Origin: Paenibacillus tyrphae
GTDB taxonomy: Bacteria > Bacillota > Bacilli > Paenibacillales > NBRC-103111
Direction: 5' to 3'
NCBI RefSeq assembly: GCF_000722545.1
Contig: NZ_JNVM01000025.1
Location: forward strand, 1 to 38,986
DNA length: 38,986 nucleotides
Within the stretch, counting starts at the first letter, position 1, and every line of letters begins with the position of its first letter. The position numbers were made by a program, and so were the translations under genes. This document shows positions 15,967 to 23,452 of the stretch, piece after piece. The notes under the pieces are model-generated. The model ran no database searches and was not told where the DNA came from. It worked only from the letters and a program-made list of their open reading frames with translations.

Positions 15967-17487
15967 TTACATTTGGGTATGTCCCCAAGTGACTTCGCCT
16001 TCGTCCTGCCCGTTCACCGGCCACCAGCGGAAGCCGTCTTCGGCAACGAGCTGCTGCCCCTGCTCCGGTCCCCAAGTGCCTGCCGAGTACAGGTGCAAAT
16101 CGTCCGTACGCTCGCCCCAGGCGGAGGCGATTTTGTCGACATATTTCCATGCCAGCGCGACCTCATCCCAGCGGGTGAAGTACGTGGAATCCCCGCGGGC
16201 GGCGTCGTAGAGCAGCCGCTCGTACGCTTCCGGTGTGTTCAGCCCGATCTGGCAGCTCTGGCAGAAATCCATCGCAACCGGAACGATCGTTCCTTCCGAC
16301 CCCGGCTGCTTGGCGTTCATTTTGAAATAAATGCCTTCCAGCGGATTGACGCGGAACACGAGCAGGTTCGGCTCCAGTTTATGCTTGCGTGACAAGTAAA
16401 CGTTGTTTGGCACGTTCTTGAACTCGACGACCACTTCCGTCGTTTTCACCGGCAATCGTTTTCCCGTACGGATGTAGAACGGAACGCCGGCCCAGCGGAA
16501 ATTGTCCACGAATACGCGGGCGGCAAAATACGTCTCCGTCGTCGACTCCGGATTAACCTTGTCTTCGTCACGGTAGCCGCGCACCTGCTCGCCTTTGATA
16601 TTGCCAGCGACATACTGTCCGCGCACCGTATTGGCCCGCACCTCCGCCGCCGTCTGGAAGCCGCGCAGACTGCGGAACACCTTCACCTTCTCATCGCGGA
16701 TATCCTCCGGATGCATCCGGCTCGGGGGCTCCATCGCCATGATGGCCAGCATCTGCAGCATATGGTTTTGTCCCATGTCGCGCAGTGCGCCCGAATGCTC
16801 GTAATAGCCGCCCCGTTCTTCCACGCCTACGGTTTCACTCAGCGTGATTTGAATGTTGGCGATGTACTTATTGTTCCAAAGCGGCTCGAAAAAGGCGTTC
16901 GCGAACCGGACGACATTGATGTTCTGCACCATTTCCTTGCCAAGGTAATGGTCGATGCGGTAGATGTCCTGCTCCTCGAACACCTGGCGGATTTCGGCGT
17001 TCAGCTTCTCAGCGGACGGAAGGTCGTAGCCGAACGGCTTCTCGATCACAAGCCGGTGCCAGCCGGCCCCTTCGAGCAGTCCGCCCGCCTTAAGATTGTG
17101 CGACACATTGCCGAACAGCTCCGGCGCCAGAGCCAAGTAAAACAACCGATTGCCGCCGATGTCGAATCTGACGTCGAGCCGGTCGGTCAGCTCGCGGAGC
17201 TGCCGGAAGCCGTCAACGTTATTAATGTCCAGCGACATGTATTCAAAATGCTCGGCAAACGCATCCCATTGCTCGTCCTTCGTCACGTTGTAGCGTGCGA
17301 ATTCTTGAATCGATTCGTAGACGTCGTCGCGGAACTGGTCGTTCGTGCGCGAACGCCGCGCGAGGCCGATTACCGCAAATCGGTCACCCAGCTTGCGCTC
17401 ACGGTACAGGCTGTAAAACGCCGGGAATAACTTGCGCCGGGCCAAGTCCCCGGTCGCTCCGAAAATCAAAAACACGGCACTCGTCAT
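15967..17487 (-). CDS. zwf: Glucose-6-phosphate 1-dehydrogenase
   Basis: A 506-residue cytosolic enzyme that oxidises glucose 6-phosphate to 6-phosphogluconolactone while reducing NADP, the first step of the oxidative pentose phosphate pathway. The N-terminal dinucleotide motif FGATGDLARRKLFPAFY (about 8-24) and the active-site segment RIDHYLGKEMVQNI (about 178-191) are intact, as are the substrate-binding VIEKPFGYDLPSA and IRTGKRLP. Length is normal. The ATG follows GAGG ten bases upstream. It is transcribed alone from a good sigma-A promoter upstream and has its own terminator. The partner gene gnd is not in the window. Confidence 0.97.
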   Translation of the reverse strand: MTSAVFLIFGATGDLARRKLFPAFYSLYRERKLGDRFAVIGLARRSRTNDQFRDDVYESIQEFARYNVTKDEQWDAFAEHFEYMSLDINNVDGFRQLRELTDRLDVRFDIGGNRLFYLALAPELFGNVSHNLKAGGLLEGAGWHRLVIEKPFGYDLPSAEKLNAEIRQVFEEQDIYRIDHYLGKEMVQNINVVRFANAFFEPLWNNKYIANIQITLSETVGVEERGGYYEHSGALRDMGQNHMLQMLAIMAMEPPSRMHPEDIRDEKVKVFRSLRGFQTAAEVRANTVRGQYVAGNIKGEQVRGYRDEDKVNPESTTETYFAARVFVDNFRWAGVPFYIRTGKRLPVKTTEVVVEFKNVPNNVYLSRKHKLEPNLLVFRVNPLEGIYFKMNAKQPGSEGTIVPVAMDFCQSCQIGLNTPEAYERLLYDAARGDSTYFTRWDEVALAWKYVDKIASAWGERTDDLHLYSAGTWGPEQGQQLVAEDGFRWWPVNGQDEGEVTWGHTQM

Positions 17488-17528
17488 GGCTTCAGGTCCT
17501 CGTTCTTTCTATAGAGAATAGGAGATAA

Positions 17529-17597
17529 GGAACGGCAGTTGTTTCCTGTCCGTTCCCTATACCCCTTTAGCATATCGAAAACCGACGAGAGATTCAA
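17529..17597 (-). promoter_or_regulatory. zwf promoter and leader inverted repeat
   Basis: On the minus strand: -35 TTGAAT (17592-17597), a 17-base spacer and -10 TATGCT (17569-17574), a good sigma-A promoter about 80 bases upstream of the zwf start codon. In the leader, GGAACGG (17529-17535) and CCGTTCC (17550-17556) form a perfect inverted repeat with a 14-base loop; it may be a transcript hairpin or an operator. Confidence 0.7.
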
Positions 17598-17723
17598 TAC
17601 TCTGTCGAATGCAAGCGCGTTCACGGAAAATAGGCATGCGCATACGGGGCATTTGTCCCGTACAATCGGCACAAATGCCGCATAGTCTAAAGTGTAGAAA
17701 TCAACTTCGGAGGTGACCCTTGC

Positions 17724-18086
17724 GTGAGACCGATTCATCCGATTAACGAAGAACAATGCAGGCCGTATTACGGCCAACCGGTTTTCATTCTATTGAAGGA
17801 CAGTACGGAGCTTGTCGGCACGCTCAGCCGGTTGGACAAAGGAAAGCTCTATTTGAACGAGACGGCGGCCGGCATTCAAACGAATGCAAGCACGACTGCC
17901 AAAAGCAGGCGAAGCGGAGCAAGCAGCAGTCTGGGAAAAGCCCGCACCCAAACGAAAAAATCCGACAAGCCGAGAACAACCGCCGCGAGCGAAGCGTTCC
18001 CCGTACCTTATCCGGACTCCGAGCTGTTTGGTAGCCCCTTTGAATTGGACGTCGCCAGTGTCGGGGCCTTGATCGTGCCCGACTAA
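17724..18086 (+). CDS. Hypothetical protein with Sm-like N-terminal stretch
   Basis: A 120-residue protein I do not recognise. Residues about 14-45 (GQPVFILLKDSTELVGTLSR, then LDKGKLYLN) read like one copy of an Sm/LSm-type beta-strand pattern, as in proteins that bind RNA or form small barrels. Residues about 50-90 are a basic, Ser/Thr/Lys/Arg-rich low-complexity segment, probably disordered, and the C-terminus is hydrophobic and acidic. The start is GTG with GGAGG ten bases upstream. It is divergent from zwf; a 9-bp inverted repeat lies upstream. No signal peptide or membrane helix is visible. Function is unknown. Confidence 0.65.
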   Translation: MRPIHPINEEQCRPYYGQPVFILLKDSTELVGTLSRLDKGKLYLNETAAGIQTNASTTAKSRRSGASSSLGKARTQTKKSDKPRTTAASEAFPVPYPDSELFGSPFELDVASVGALIVPD

Positions 18087-18123
18087 CGCGGTCCGGCGAC
18101 GGCCCGCCTGCACATTGCAACAA

Positions 18124-18164
18124 CACCAAGGCTTTCGCCGCCATCGCGCGGGAGAGCCTTGGTG
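18124..18164. terminator. Hairpin between convergent genes
   Basis: A perfect 10-bp stem, CACCAAGGCT (18124-18133) with AGCCTTGGTG (18155-18164), lies between the convergent 120-residue protein gene and the GNAT gene. There is no clear T run on either strand, so it is a plausible but weak terminator. Confidence 0.5.
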
Positions 18165-18180
18165 CTGGCAGCATCTGCGG

Positions 18181-18627
18181 CTAGCCCAGCCGTTTCATCA
18201 TCATATAGCAGCGAAGCCTGGCGTCGTAGTGAACCGTATCGTAGCCTTTCCGTACATAGAAAGTCTGAGCTTGCGTATTCGCATCGTCCACCCATAGAAC
18301 CACTTCGCGGCATCCCCGTTCCCCCGCCGTACGCTCCGCCTGACGCATCAAGTGCGTGCCGATGCCGCGGCCCTGAAACTTCGGATTCACCGCCAGCATA
18401 TCGACAGACAGGCGCTTATCCCGATCCACACGCAGCGCAATAAATCCGACCGGCAAGCGTCCGGCCGCGGTATCGACATAAGTGTCACAGGATTTGAGCC
18501 GTTTGATAATATCCGTACGGCCTATTCGAAGATCGGGTACCGTTTGCCGCGCAAAGGGAAGGAGCAGCTTTTCCACCAATCCGTATATAATGCCGTCGTC
18601 CTGCCTGGGAATGCGTTTTCGGAGCAT
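18181..18627 (-). CDS. GNAT-family N-acetyltransferase
   Basis: A 148-residue acetyl-CoA-dependent acetyltransferase of the GNAT fold. The acetyl-CoA binding motif A is clear: VDMLAVNPKFQGRGIGTHLM (Q/RxxGxG/A form), followed by motif B with NTQAQTFYVRKGYDTVHYD, the usual strand-helix-strand end. Substrate is unknown. An in-frame ATG lies at 18649-18651 but has no ribosome binding site; the ATG ending at 18627 is preceded by AAAGGCGG eight bases upstream and is preferred. It is a single gene, convergent with the 120-residue hypothetical. Confidence 0.85.
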   Translation of the reverse strand: MLRKRIPRQDDGIIYGLVEKLLLPFARQTVPDLRIGRTDIIKRLKSCDTYVDTAAGRLPVGFIALRVDRDKRLSVDMLAVNPKFQGRGIGTHLMRQAERTAGERGCREVVLWVDDANTQAQTFYVRKGYDTVHYDARLRCYMMMKRLG

Positions 18628-18734
18628 GGCTAAGACCGCCTTTCTGCGCATAAAGTTTAAGTACTTTATCGTATGACAGGCGGTGGCGGAACGTTAAGAA
18701 GAAATGAGTGCGAGGCGAAAAAAAATCATGCCGG

Positions 18735-18824
18735 TTACTTTTTATATTTTTTCCCGACAAACATCATAAACAGCACGCTGACAAGCAAAACGGCGGCGAT
18801 GACAATCCATTGAACCCAATTCAT
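18735..18824 (-). CDS. Single-helix membrane microprotein, 29 residues
   Basis: A short frame (stop TAA 18735-18737) that begins MNWVQWIVIAAVLLVSVLF and ends with a basic tail GKKYKK. It is one hydrophobic helix with a lysine-rich end, expected to sit in the membrane with the tail in the cytoplasm. A near-consensus sigma-A promoter lies upstream on the same strand. A GGAG motif is present, but 13 bases from the ATG, longer than usual. I do not recognise it. Support comes from the promoter and the clean amphipathic design, not from homology. Confidence 0.5.
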   Translation of the reverse strand: MNWVQWIVIAAVLLVSVLFMMFVGKKYKK

Positions 18825-18870
18825 GTGCTGACGCGAGCTCCTTTGACAGACAGGTTTTGGTTGATAAATC

Positions 18871-18900
18871 ATCATACTGCATCCTTTTGCAGCCTGTCAA
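18871..18900 (-). promoter_or_regulatory. Sigma-A promoter with palindrome in the spacer
   Basis: On the minus strand: -35 TTGACA (18895-18900), an 18-base spacer and -10 TATGAT (18871-18876). The spacer holds the inverted repeat CTGCA-AAAGGA-TGCAG (18877-18892), a good candidate for an operator that would block polymerase. It drives the 29-residue membrane peptide and sits back to back with the promoter of the divergent gene. Confidence 0.7.
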
Positions 18901-18911
18901 GCATGTATCCG

Positions 18912-18940
18912 TTTACGGACGGAGTGTCTTCCGCTATAAT
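18912..18940 (+). promoter_or_regulatory. Sigma-A promoter of the FliD-C-like gene
   Basis: -35 TTTACG (18912-18917), a 17-base spacer and a perfect -10 TATAAT (18935-18940), 39 bases upstream of the start codon at 18980. The -35 box is only 11 bases from that of the divergent promoter on the other strand. Confidence 0.65.
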
Positions 18941-18979
18941 GTAAAGAAAAATGTTCCATTGACAGTGAGGTGATCGGGC

Positions 18980-19675
18980 ATGATCGCTCCGATTCAGAGC
19001 GTGATTCGTTCGTATCAAATTCATAAGCAGTGGTTTGCCTTGGAAGACCGGCACAAGAGACAGGAAGATTTAGCAGGCAAACGCTACCGCGGACGACCGC
19101 AGAAGGGAACGAGACAACCCTCCTATGCGTTCGACCGCTTTGCTGAACGGGCGGCAGGGGATGCCAGAACCATCGTCACGGCGGCAGGTGCCTTGAAAGA
19201 AACGGCGGATAACGCCAAGGCCGTCCTGCAAAGCAACGGCGCATCGCTCCGGCTGGTGGAAGGGCTTGTTGGAGGCTACAACGAGCTAGCGAGCGCATTG
19301 TCCGAAGCCGGCGTCCTTCTGCGGCCCGCATGGAGAAAGCAGGGGATCGGCGCCCCTGCCGAAGAAGAGCTTGACCGCCTTGGCGTAGTCCCGCAGGCCG
19401 ACGGCACCTTAAGCTTGGACAAGCATAAGCTGCAGACGCAGCTCGACGGCGGGGACAAGCATGCGAATGCCGTGCTTCAAGGCATCGACGGTTGGATATT
19501 GCGCCTGACGCAGGCGACTTCCGCCCTGCATGCCATCCCTCCGGCCGATCTGCTGGAGCGACACGATTCGGAAGCCCGCGCGTTCGGCCACTATACCGCA
19601 CTGCCGGGCAAAAGGCCGCACAGCCATTGGCCTGTTCCGCCGCTCACGGGCATTCTTATGAATGTTCGCTATTAA
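18980..19675 (+). CDS. Hypothetical protein resembling the FliD C-terminal region
   Basis: A 231-residue protein without a signal peptide or membrane helix. The N-terminal 45 residues are basic (KRYRGRPQKGTRQ). Residues about 60-160 resemble the C-terminal part of flagellar cap protein FliD: a heptad-like stretch with VEGLVGGYNELASALSEAG, then LDRLGVVPQADGTLSLDKHK, where FliD proteins have a similar LGI...DGTLSLD element. The extreme C-terminus is Pro/His-rich. It is far too short to be FliD and no flagellar genes are nearby. The resemblance may be real descent or chance in a coiled-coil protein. GAGGTGATCGGGC before the ATG provides a ribosome binding site. Confidence 0.6.
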   Translation: MIAPIQSVIRSYQIHKQWFALEDRHKRQEDLAGKRYRGRPQKGTRQPSYAFDRFAERAAGDARTIVTAAGALKETADNAKAVLQSNGASLRLVEGLVGGYNELASALSEAGVLLRPAWRKQGIGAPAEEELDRLGVVPQADGTLSLDKHKLQTQLDGGDKHANAVLQGIDGWILRLTQATSALHAIPPADLLERHDSEARAFGHYTALPGKRPHSHWPVPPLTGILMNVRY

Positions 19676-19692
19676 GAAGCTTCGTTCGTGCA

Positions 19693-19974
19693 TCAAGAAG
19701 GCTGGCGCCCGCTTCGCACCGCCAATGCGTGCCGGACGGCGGCAGCCTTCACTTTTTCCTTGCGCTCGTGCTCCGGCAGAGCAAAGAAACCGTCCAGCTT
19801 GTATAAGGCGAGCAGCGCTTCCTCGGCCGCGAGGCGCGCTCCCGCCTCCTGCTGCAATAAATAAAAAGCGACCTGGTAGCAATACACTTCGTACCGCTTT
19901 AACAGCTCCGTTTTTTCCCCGAACGTTAATGGAATGCTAGTTTCATTCCGGTTTTTCACGGCTAATCCGTTCAT
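19693..19974 (-). CDS. Hypothetical helical protein, 93 residues
   Basis: A small, soluble, largely helical protein. The middle (LLKRYEVYCYQVAFYLLQQE, then AAEEALLALYKL) has the pattern of region 2 of sigma-70-type factors, where a similar Y-x-x-A-Y-x-L-L arrangement occurs, but no region 4 is present, so it cannot be a working sigma factor by itself. GGAG lies 11 bases before the ATG. It is convergent with the FliD-C-like gene, the two stops being only 17 bases apart. Function is unknown. Confidence 0.6.
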   Translation of the reverse strand: MNGLAVKNRNETSIPLTFGEKTELLKRYEVYCYQVAFYLLQQEAGARLAAEEALLALYKLDGFFALPEHERKEKVKAAAVRHALAVRSGRQPS

Positions 19975-20171
19975 CCGGCTCTCATCTCCTCTCCTTGATG
20001 TCCACGATCCGTTGTATATATTTTACTATTCCTATGATCCGACAAACGGAATGGATTTCTCGACCTGGAACATCTACATCTATATAGACGAAGGAAACGT
20101 GTCAAAACTCACATTTATTAAGAAAACTTTAATATTGAATATCGCAAGAGCCTCCAAAATACGACATGCAA

Positions 20172-20227
20172 GCAAAAAAAGCTCCCAAGAAGGAGATCCC
20201 GACAGCTTCGGGTCCTCTTGAGAGCTT
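20172..20227 (-). terminator. Rho-independent terminator after the Lia operon
   Basis: A long imperfect stem, AAGCTCTCAAGAGGACCCGA pairing with TCGGGATCTCCTTCTTGGGA and the following GCTT, then seven T on the minus strand. It lies just past the liaR stop. The remaining gap 19975-20171 contains no gene I can support. Confidence 0.85.
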
Positions 20228-20239
20228 ATTACCCTGATA

Positions 20240-20887
20240 TTACTCGACCAAACCGTGCTTGTACGCATAAATGGCGGCCTGCGTGCGGTCCTCCACCCCA
20301 AGCTTGGCCAAAATGTTGGTGACGTGAAACTTGACCGTTTTGACCCCGATGAACAGCTCGTCGGCTACGTCCTGATTGGATTTGCCCGCGGCAATGAGCC
20401 GGAGCACCTCCATCTCGCGTTCGGTCAACTCTTCATGCGGCTGCGCAGCCTGCTTCGGTCCGCGGAAGCGATTCATCAGCTTGGAAGCGACTTGGGATTC
20501 CAGTACCGACTGGCCTTTAACGGCCGAGCGGATCGCTTGGGCGATTTCGGCGGCGCGCGACGTTTTAAGCAAGTAGCTGAACGCTCCCGCTTCGATCACC
20601 GGATAAATTTTTTCATCGTCGATAAAGCTGGTCAGCACGATCACCTTGCATTCCGGATGCTGCTGCAGCAGACGACGTGTCGTCTCGATGCCGTCCATCC
20701 CCTCCATGACCAAATCCATCAGCACGACGTCCGGCTTGTATTCCAATGCCAGCCGGATGCCTTCCTGTCCTCCGCTCGCTTCGCCGACCACCTCGATATC
20801 GTCCTCCGTGCTCAACACGGCGGCAAGACCGATGCGAACCATTTCATGATCGTCGACCAGCAGTACTTTAATCGTCGTCTCTTCCAA
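20240..20887 (-). CDS. liaR: LiaR-type response regulator (NarL/LuxR family)
   Basis: A 215-residue regulator of the cell-envelope stress response. It closely follows B. subtilis LiaR: KVLLVDDHEMVRIGLAAVLS, VLMDLVMEGMDGIETTRRL (phosphoacceptor Asp), KVIVLTSFIDDEKIYPVIEA, GAFSYLLKTSRAAEIAQAIR and a LuxR-type helix-turn-helix in VADELFIGVKTVKFHVTNIL. The start is taken as TTG at 20885-20887 because AAGGAGG lies eight bases upstream; the frame is open further but without a site. It overlaps the end of liaS by about 20 bases. It probably activates the promoter upstream of the liaI-like gene in this same operon. Confidence 0.92.
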   Translation of the reverse strand: MEETTIKVLLVDDHEMVRIGLAAVLSTEDDIEVVGEASGGQEGIRLALEYKPDVVLMDLVMEGMDGIETTRRLLQQHPECKVIVLTSFIDDEKIYPVIEAGAFSYLLKTSRAAEIAQAIRSAVKGQSVLESQVASKLMNRFRGPKQAAQPHEELTEREMEVLRLIAAGKSNQDVADELFIGVKTVKFHVTNILAKLGVEDRTQAAIYAYKHGLVE

Positions 20888-21944
20888 TCTCAAGTCCTCC
20901 TTCCGCCATAATCGGAATGCGAATCTCAATGCGTGTTCCTTTGCCCGGCGCCGTGATTAAGTTAAGTGAGCCTCCGATTTCGTTCACCCGCTCCCGCATC
21001 GTCACCAGCCCGTATGAAGCCTGTTTTCTCATATCCAACTCGAAGCCGACGCCGTTATCCCGAATGAGCAGCCGCACCGCATCGCTTGAAGGCTGGGTCA
21101 GCCTCACCTCCAGCTTTGTCGCTTTGGAGTGGCGGAGCGCATTGGACAACGCCTCCTGCACGATGCGGAACAGGTGATCCTCAATCCCGCTCGGCAGCTT
21201 GATGTCTTCGGTCAGCTCGCAGTCGATCTGCATCGGCACCTTTGAAGACAGCTCCTGCACCAGCTCGATCAAGCCTTCGGCCAGACGCTTCCCTTCCAGA
21301 TGCACCGGACGCAGGTGAAGCAGCAAAGCGCGCATCTCCGACTGCGCTACCGAGGCCATTTCCTCAATGAGGAAAATTTGCCGCTGCGCTTTCTCGAAAT
21401 CTTTGTCCAACGTCCGGCCGACGGCCGTCGCCGTCATTGAGATTGCGAAGAGCTGCTGGCTCACGGCGTCGTGCAGCTCCCTTGCCAGCCGCTGGCGCTC
21501 TTCCACGATAGCCGAATATTTCGCTTTTTGCGCCAGTTGGGCATTATTGCTGGACAGGCGCTGCAACGAAGAAACTTGCTCTTCCCATTTTTTGGTGATC
21601 GCATTCAATTGATCGCCGAGCCGGCCGATCTCATCCTCGCCGAGCGGCGGCACCGAACGGCTCAGGTTGCCCTTCTCCAGCGAGAGCATCACCTCGCGCA
21701 GCGTCTCCAGCCTGTGCTTCATCCGGCTGCTGTACCACAGGCCGTACGAGCCTCCGACCGCTGCAACGATCGCAATCAGCGTCAGGCTCATGCGCACGCC
21801 TTCCTGCCACGTTTCGAAAGCGTTCAAGTAGCCGTTCGACTGCAGGAAATAGACGATCACGGCAAACAAAACAAGGCTGAGCCCGATTGACTCCGCCATG
21901 CTTCGCCATATCATGTTGGTTAACCGCTTGTCATGTCCGTCCAT
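20868..21944 (-). CDS. liaS: LiaS-type sensor histidine kinase
   Basis: A 358-residue membrane kinase, partner of LiaR. Two helices near the N-terminus (SIGLSLVLFAVIVYFLQS and MSLTLIAIVAAVGGSYGLWY) with only about 15-20 residues between them make it an intramembrane-sensing kinase with almost no extracellular domain. HAMP follows (about 80-135), then the HisKA_3 dimerisation region with the phosphoacceptor in RQRLARELHDAVSQQLFAIS and the ATPase motifs VQEALSNALRHS and RDNGVGFELD. The ATG at 21944 follows GGAGG by nine bases. In B. subtilis LiaF holds LiaS inactive until bacitracin, nisin or similar agents disturb lipid II cycling; the same set of genes is present here. Confidence 0.92.
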   Translation of the reverse strand: MDGHDKRLTNMIWRSMAESIGLSLVLFAVIVYFLQSNGYLNAFETWQEGVRMSLTLIAIVAAVGGSYGLWYSSRMKHRLETLREVMLSLEKGNLSRSVPPLGEDEIGRLGDQLNAITKKWEEQVSSLQRLSSNNAQLAQKAKYSAIVEERQRLARELHDAVSQQLFAISMTATAVGRTLDKDFEKAQRQIFLIEEMASVAQSEMRALLLHLRPVHLEGKRLAEGLIELVQELSSKVPMQIDCELTEDIKLPSGIEDHLFRIVQEALSNALRHSKATKLEVRLTQPSSDAVRLLIRDNGVGFELDMRKQASYGLVTMRERVNEIGGSLNLITAPGKGTRIEIRIPIMAEGGLEIGRDDD

Positions 21945-21963
21945 TCCTGCCGTCCTCCGTGCA

Positions 21964-22614
21964 TCAAACGATTTTAATATCAATATCGGCAACGATATAC
22001 GAAATTTCCAGCTTCACCTGACGGTCCGCCGTCCAGTAATTGGGCGACTGCCATACCATCTTGTTCAGCACGCCGGCCTCTTTATCATACCCGATGCTCG
22101 TTTGCCCGAACAAGACGGAAGCCGTAACGGTAAGGCCCACATCCTCCGGAACGATCAGATCGATATCGGCGATGACCCCCTGCAAAATAATCGTCGTCTC
22201 CTTCTGCTCGTGGATCGCGTAGGTCAAATCCATCTGCAGCTCCCCCAGCACGTTCCAGATCGACATGTTGCGCAGAACCCAGGGCTCCCGTCCCCACCGG
22301 ATGCTGTCGATGACGCTTTGCTTGCGGTAATGATGCTCGCTGCGGTGAGCTTTACGCGATTTATTGTAAAAGAAGCCGAGCGAAATGAGGATAATGGCCA
22401 AGATTAGCGTAAAATTGCCTCCTGCGAGCAGCAGCAGGCCGATAACCATCATGATGTAGCCTTTGCGCTCGGCGCCCGAACGTACCTTATATACTCCCAC
22501 CAAAAGCAAAAAGAGGGCAAGCACGGTGAAAAATCCGAGATGATTGTCCGCCAGAAGGAAAAGCCCTGCGCCGATCAAAACCAGCGCGATGTTGCGGTTT
22601 CGTTTGCGGTTCAA
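21964..22614 (-). CDS. liaF: LiaF, membrane inhibitor of LiaRS signalling
   Basis: A 216-residue membrane protein. Four hydrophobic helices lie in the first 85 residues (IALVLIGAGLFLLA, FFTVLALFLLLVGVY, GYIMMVIGLLLLAGG, FTLILAIILISLGFFY), followed by a cytoplasmic C-terminal domain with the LiaF-type pattern WVLRNMSIWNVLGELQMDL and VIADIDLIVPEDVGLTVTAS, ending VADIDIKIV. In B. subtilis LiaF keeps LiaS from activating LiaR when there is no envelope stress. The start is TTG at 22612-22614 with GGGGG eight bases upstream. liaS starts 19 bases downstream. Confidence 0.93.
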   Translation of the reverse strand: MNRKRNRNIALVLIGAGLFLLADNHLGFFTVLALFLLLVGVYKVRSGAERKGYIMMVIGLLLLAGGNFTLILAIILISLGFFYNKSRKAHRSEHHYRKQSVIDSIRWGREPWVLRNMSIWNVLGELQMDLTYAIHEQKETTIILQGVIADIDLIVPEDVGLTVTASVLFGQTSIGYDKEAGVLNKMVWQSPNYWTADRQVKLEISYIVADIDIKIV

Positions 22615-22653
22615 CCGTGTCGCCCCCTTTCCCAGTAAATTCTGGTTGATCCA

Positions 22654-22697
22654 GCAAAAGCCATAGCGCCTTACAGAAGGACGTCCATGGCTTTTGC
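22654..22697. terminator. 11-bp hairpin between pspA/liaH and liaF
   Basis: GCAAAAGCCAT (22654-22664) and ATGGCTTTTGC (22687-22697) form a perfect 11-bp stem with a 22-base loop in the 137-base gap between the pspA/liaH-like gene and liaF. There is no strong T run. In B. subtilis a weak terminator after liaH lowers readthrough into liaGFSR; this hairpin sits in the same position and may do the same. Confidence 0.6.
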
Positions 22698-22751
22698 CTT
22701 ACATAGCATATCACAAGTGCCGCTTTTGCTCCAACAGCTTTTTCGTGAAGA

Positions 22752-23450
22752 TTATTTCCCTTGCTCGCTGGACATTTTTTCTTTCAGAAGCTGCAGTTGA
22801 TCGTCGATTTTTTGCTGCTTCGCCGGGTCAACCGATACGGCGTTGCTGTATACCGAACCGGCATAGCCACCGCCGACATAAGGTTTGCGCGCGATTTCCG
22901 CTTCGACTTCCAGCGACATGATCTTCTCTTCCATGCGACGGAAGCCTTTTACGGCATTGCCGCCATCGATCACGTTGGTTGCCGTCACTTCGGCCATTTG
23001 CTTTTTGGCCTTCGCCAATTGAGCGCGGGAGATCAGCTCGCTGCGTTTGTTGCGCATTTGGTAGAACGCGTCTTTCATTTCATGCAGCTGCTGAACCAGC
23101 TCGGCCGCTTGCGCTTTGGCCTGCTCGTGCATTTCTGTGTACTCGGCGATTTTGCCTTCGTAGTACAGCTTTTGCTCCAAAGCTTGGCGCGCCGTCGCTT
23201 CCTGATCGTTCTTCAGCGCTTCCTTCGCTTGTCCTTCGTACTGCGCCGTCAGACGAACCGCTTCTTCCAGACGCTCTTTCAGCTTGCGCTCGCTGGCGAT
23301 TTGACGGGCAACCGTCACTTCGGCTTGAGCGATTTCTTCTTCCATGTCGCGCAAATATTGATTCAGCATGATGATCGGATCTTCAACCTTATCAAGCAAT
23401 TCATGCATCGAAGCCTTCGTCATGTCTTTAATTCTAGAAAATACTCCCAT
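22752..23450 (-). CDS. PspA/IM30-family protein (LiaH-like)
   Basis: A 232-residue peripheral membrane protein of the PspA/IM30/Vipp1 (ESCRT-III-like) family that assembles into rods or rings and protects the membrane under envelope stress. It begins MGVFSRIKDMTKASMHELLD with the amphipathic N-terminal helix, followed by DPIIMLNQYLRDMEEEIAQA and long coiled-coil helices (about 25-180). LiaH of B. subtilis is the counterpart in the lia operon. AAAGGAG lies upstream of the ATG. Its start is two bases after the stop of the pspC gene. A second, more diverged family member is encoded two genes upstream. Confidence 0.92.
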   Translation of the reverse strand: MGVFSRIKDMTKASMHELLDKVEDPIIMLNQYLRDMEEEIAQAEVTVARQIASERKLKERLEEAVRLTAQYEGQAKEALKNDQEATARQALEQKLYYEGKIAEYTEMHEQAKAQAAELVQQLHEMKDAFYQMRNKRSELISRAQLAKAKKQMAEVTATNVIDGGNAVKGFRRMEEKIMSLEVEAEIARKPYVGGGYAGSVYSNAVSVDPAKQQKIDDQLQLLKEKMSSEQGK

Positions 23451-23452
23451 TG

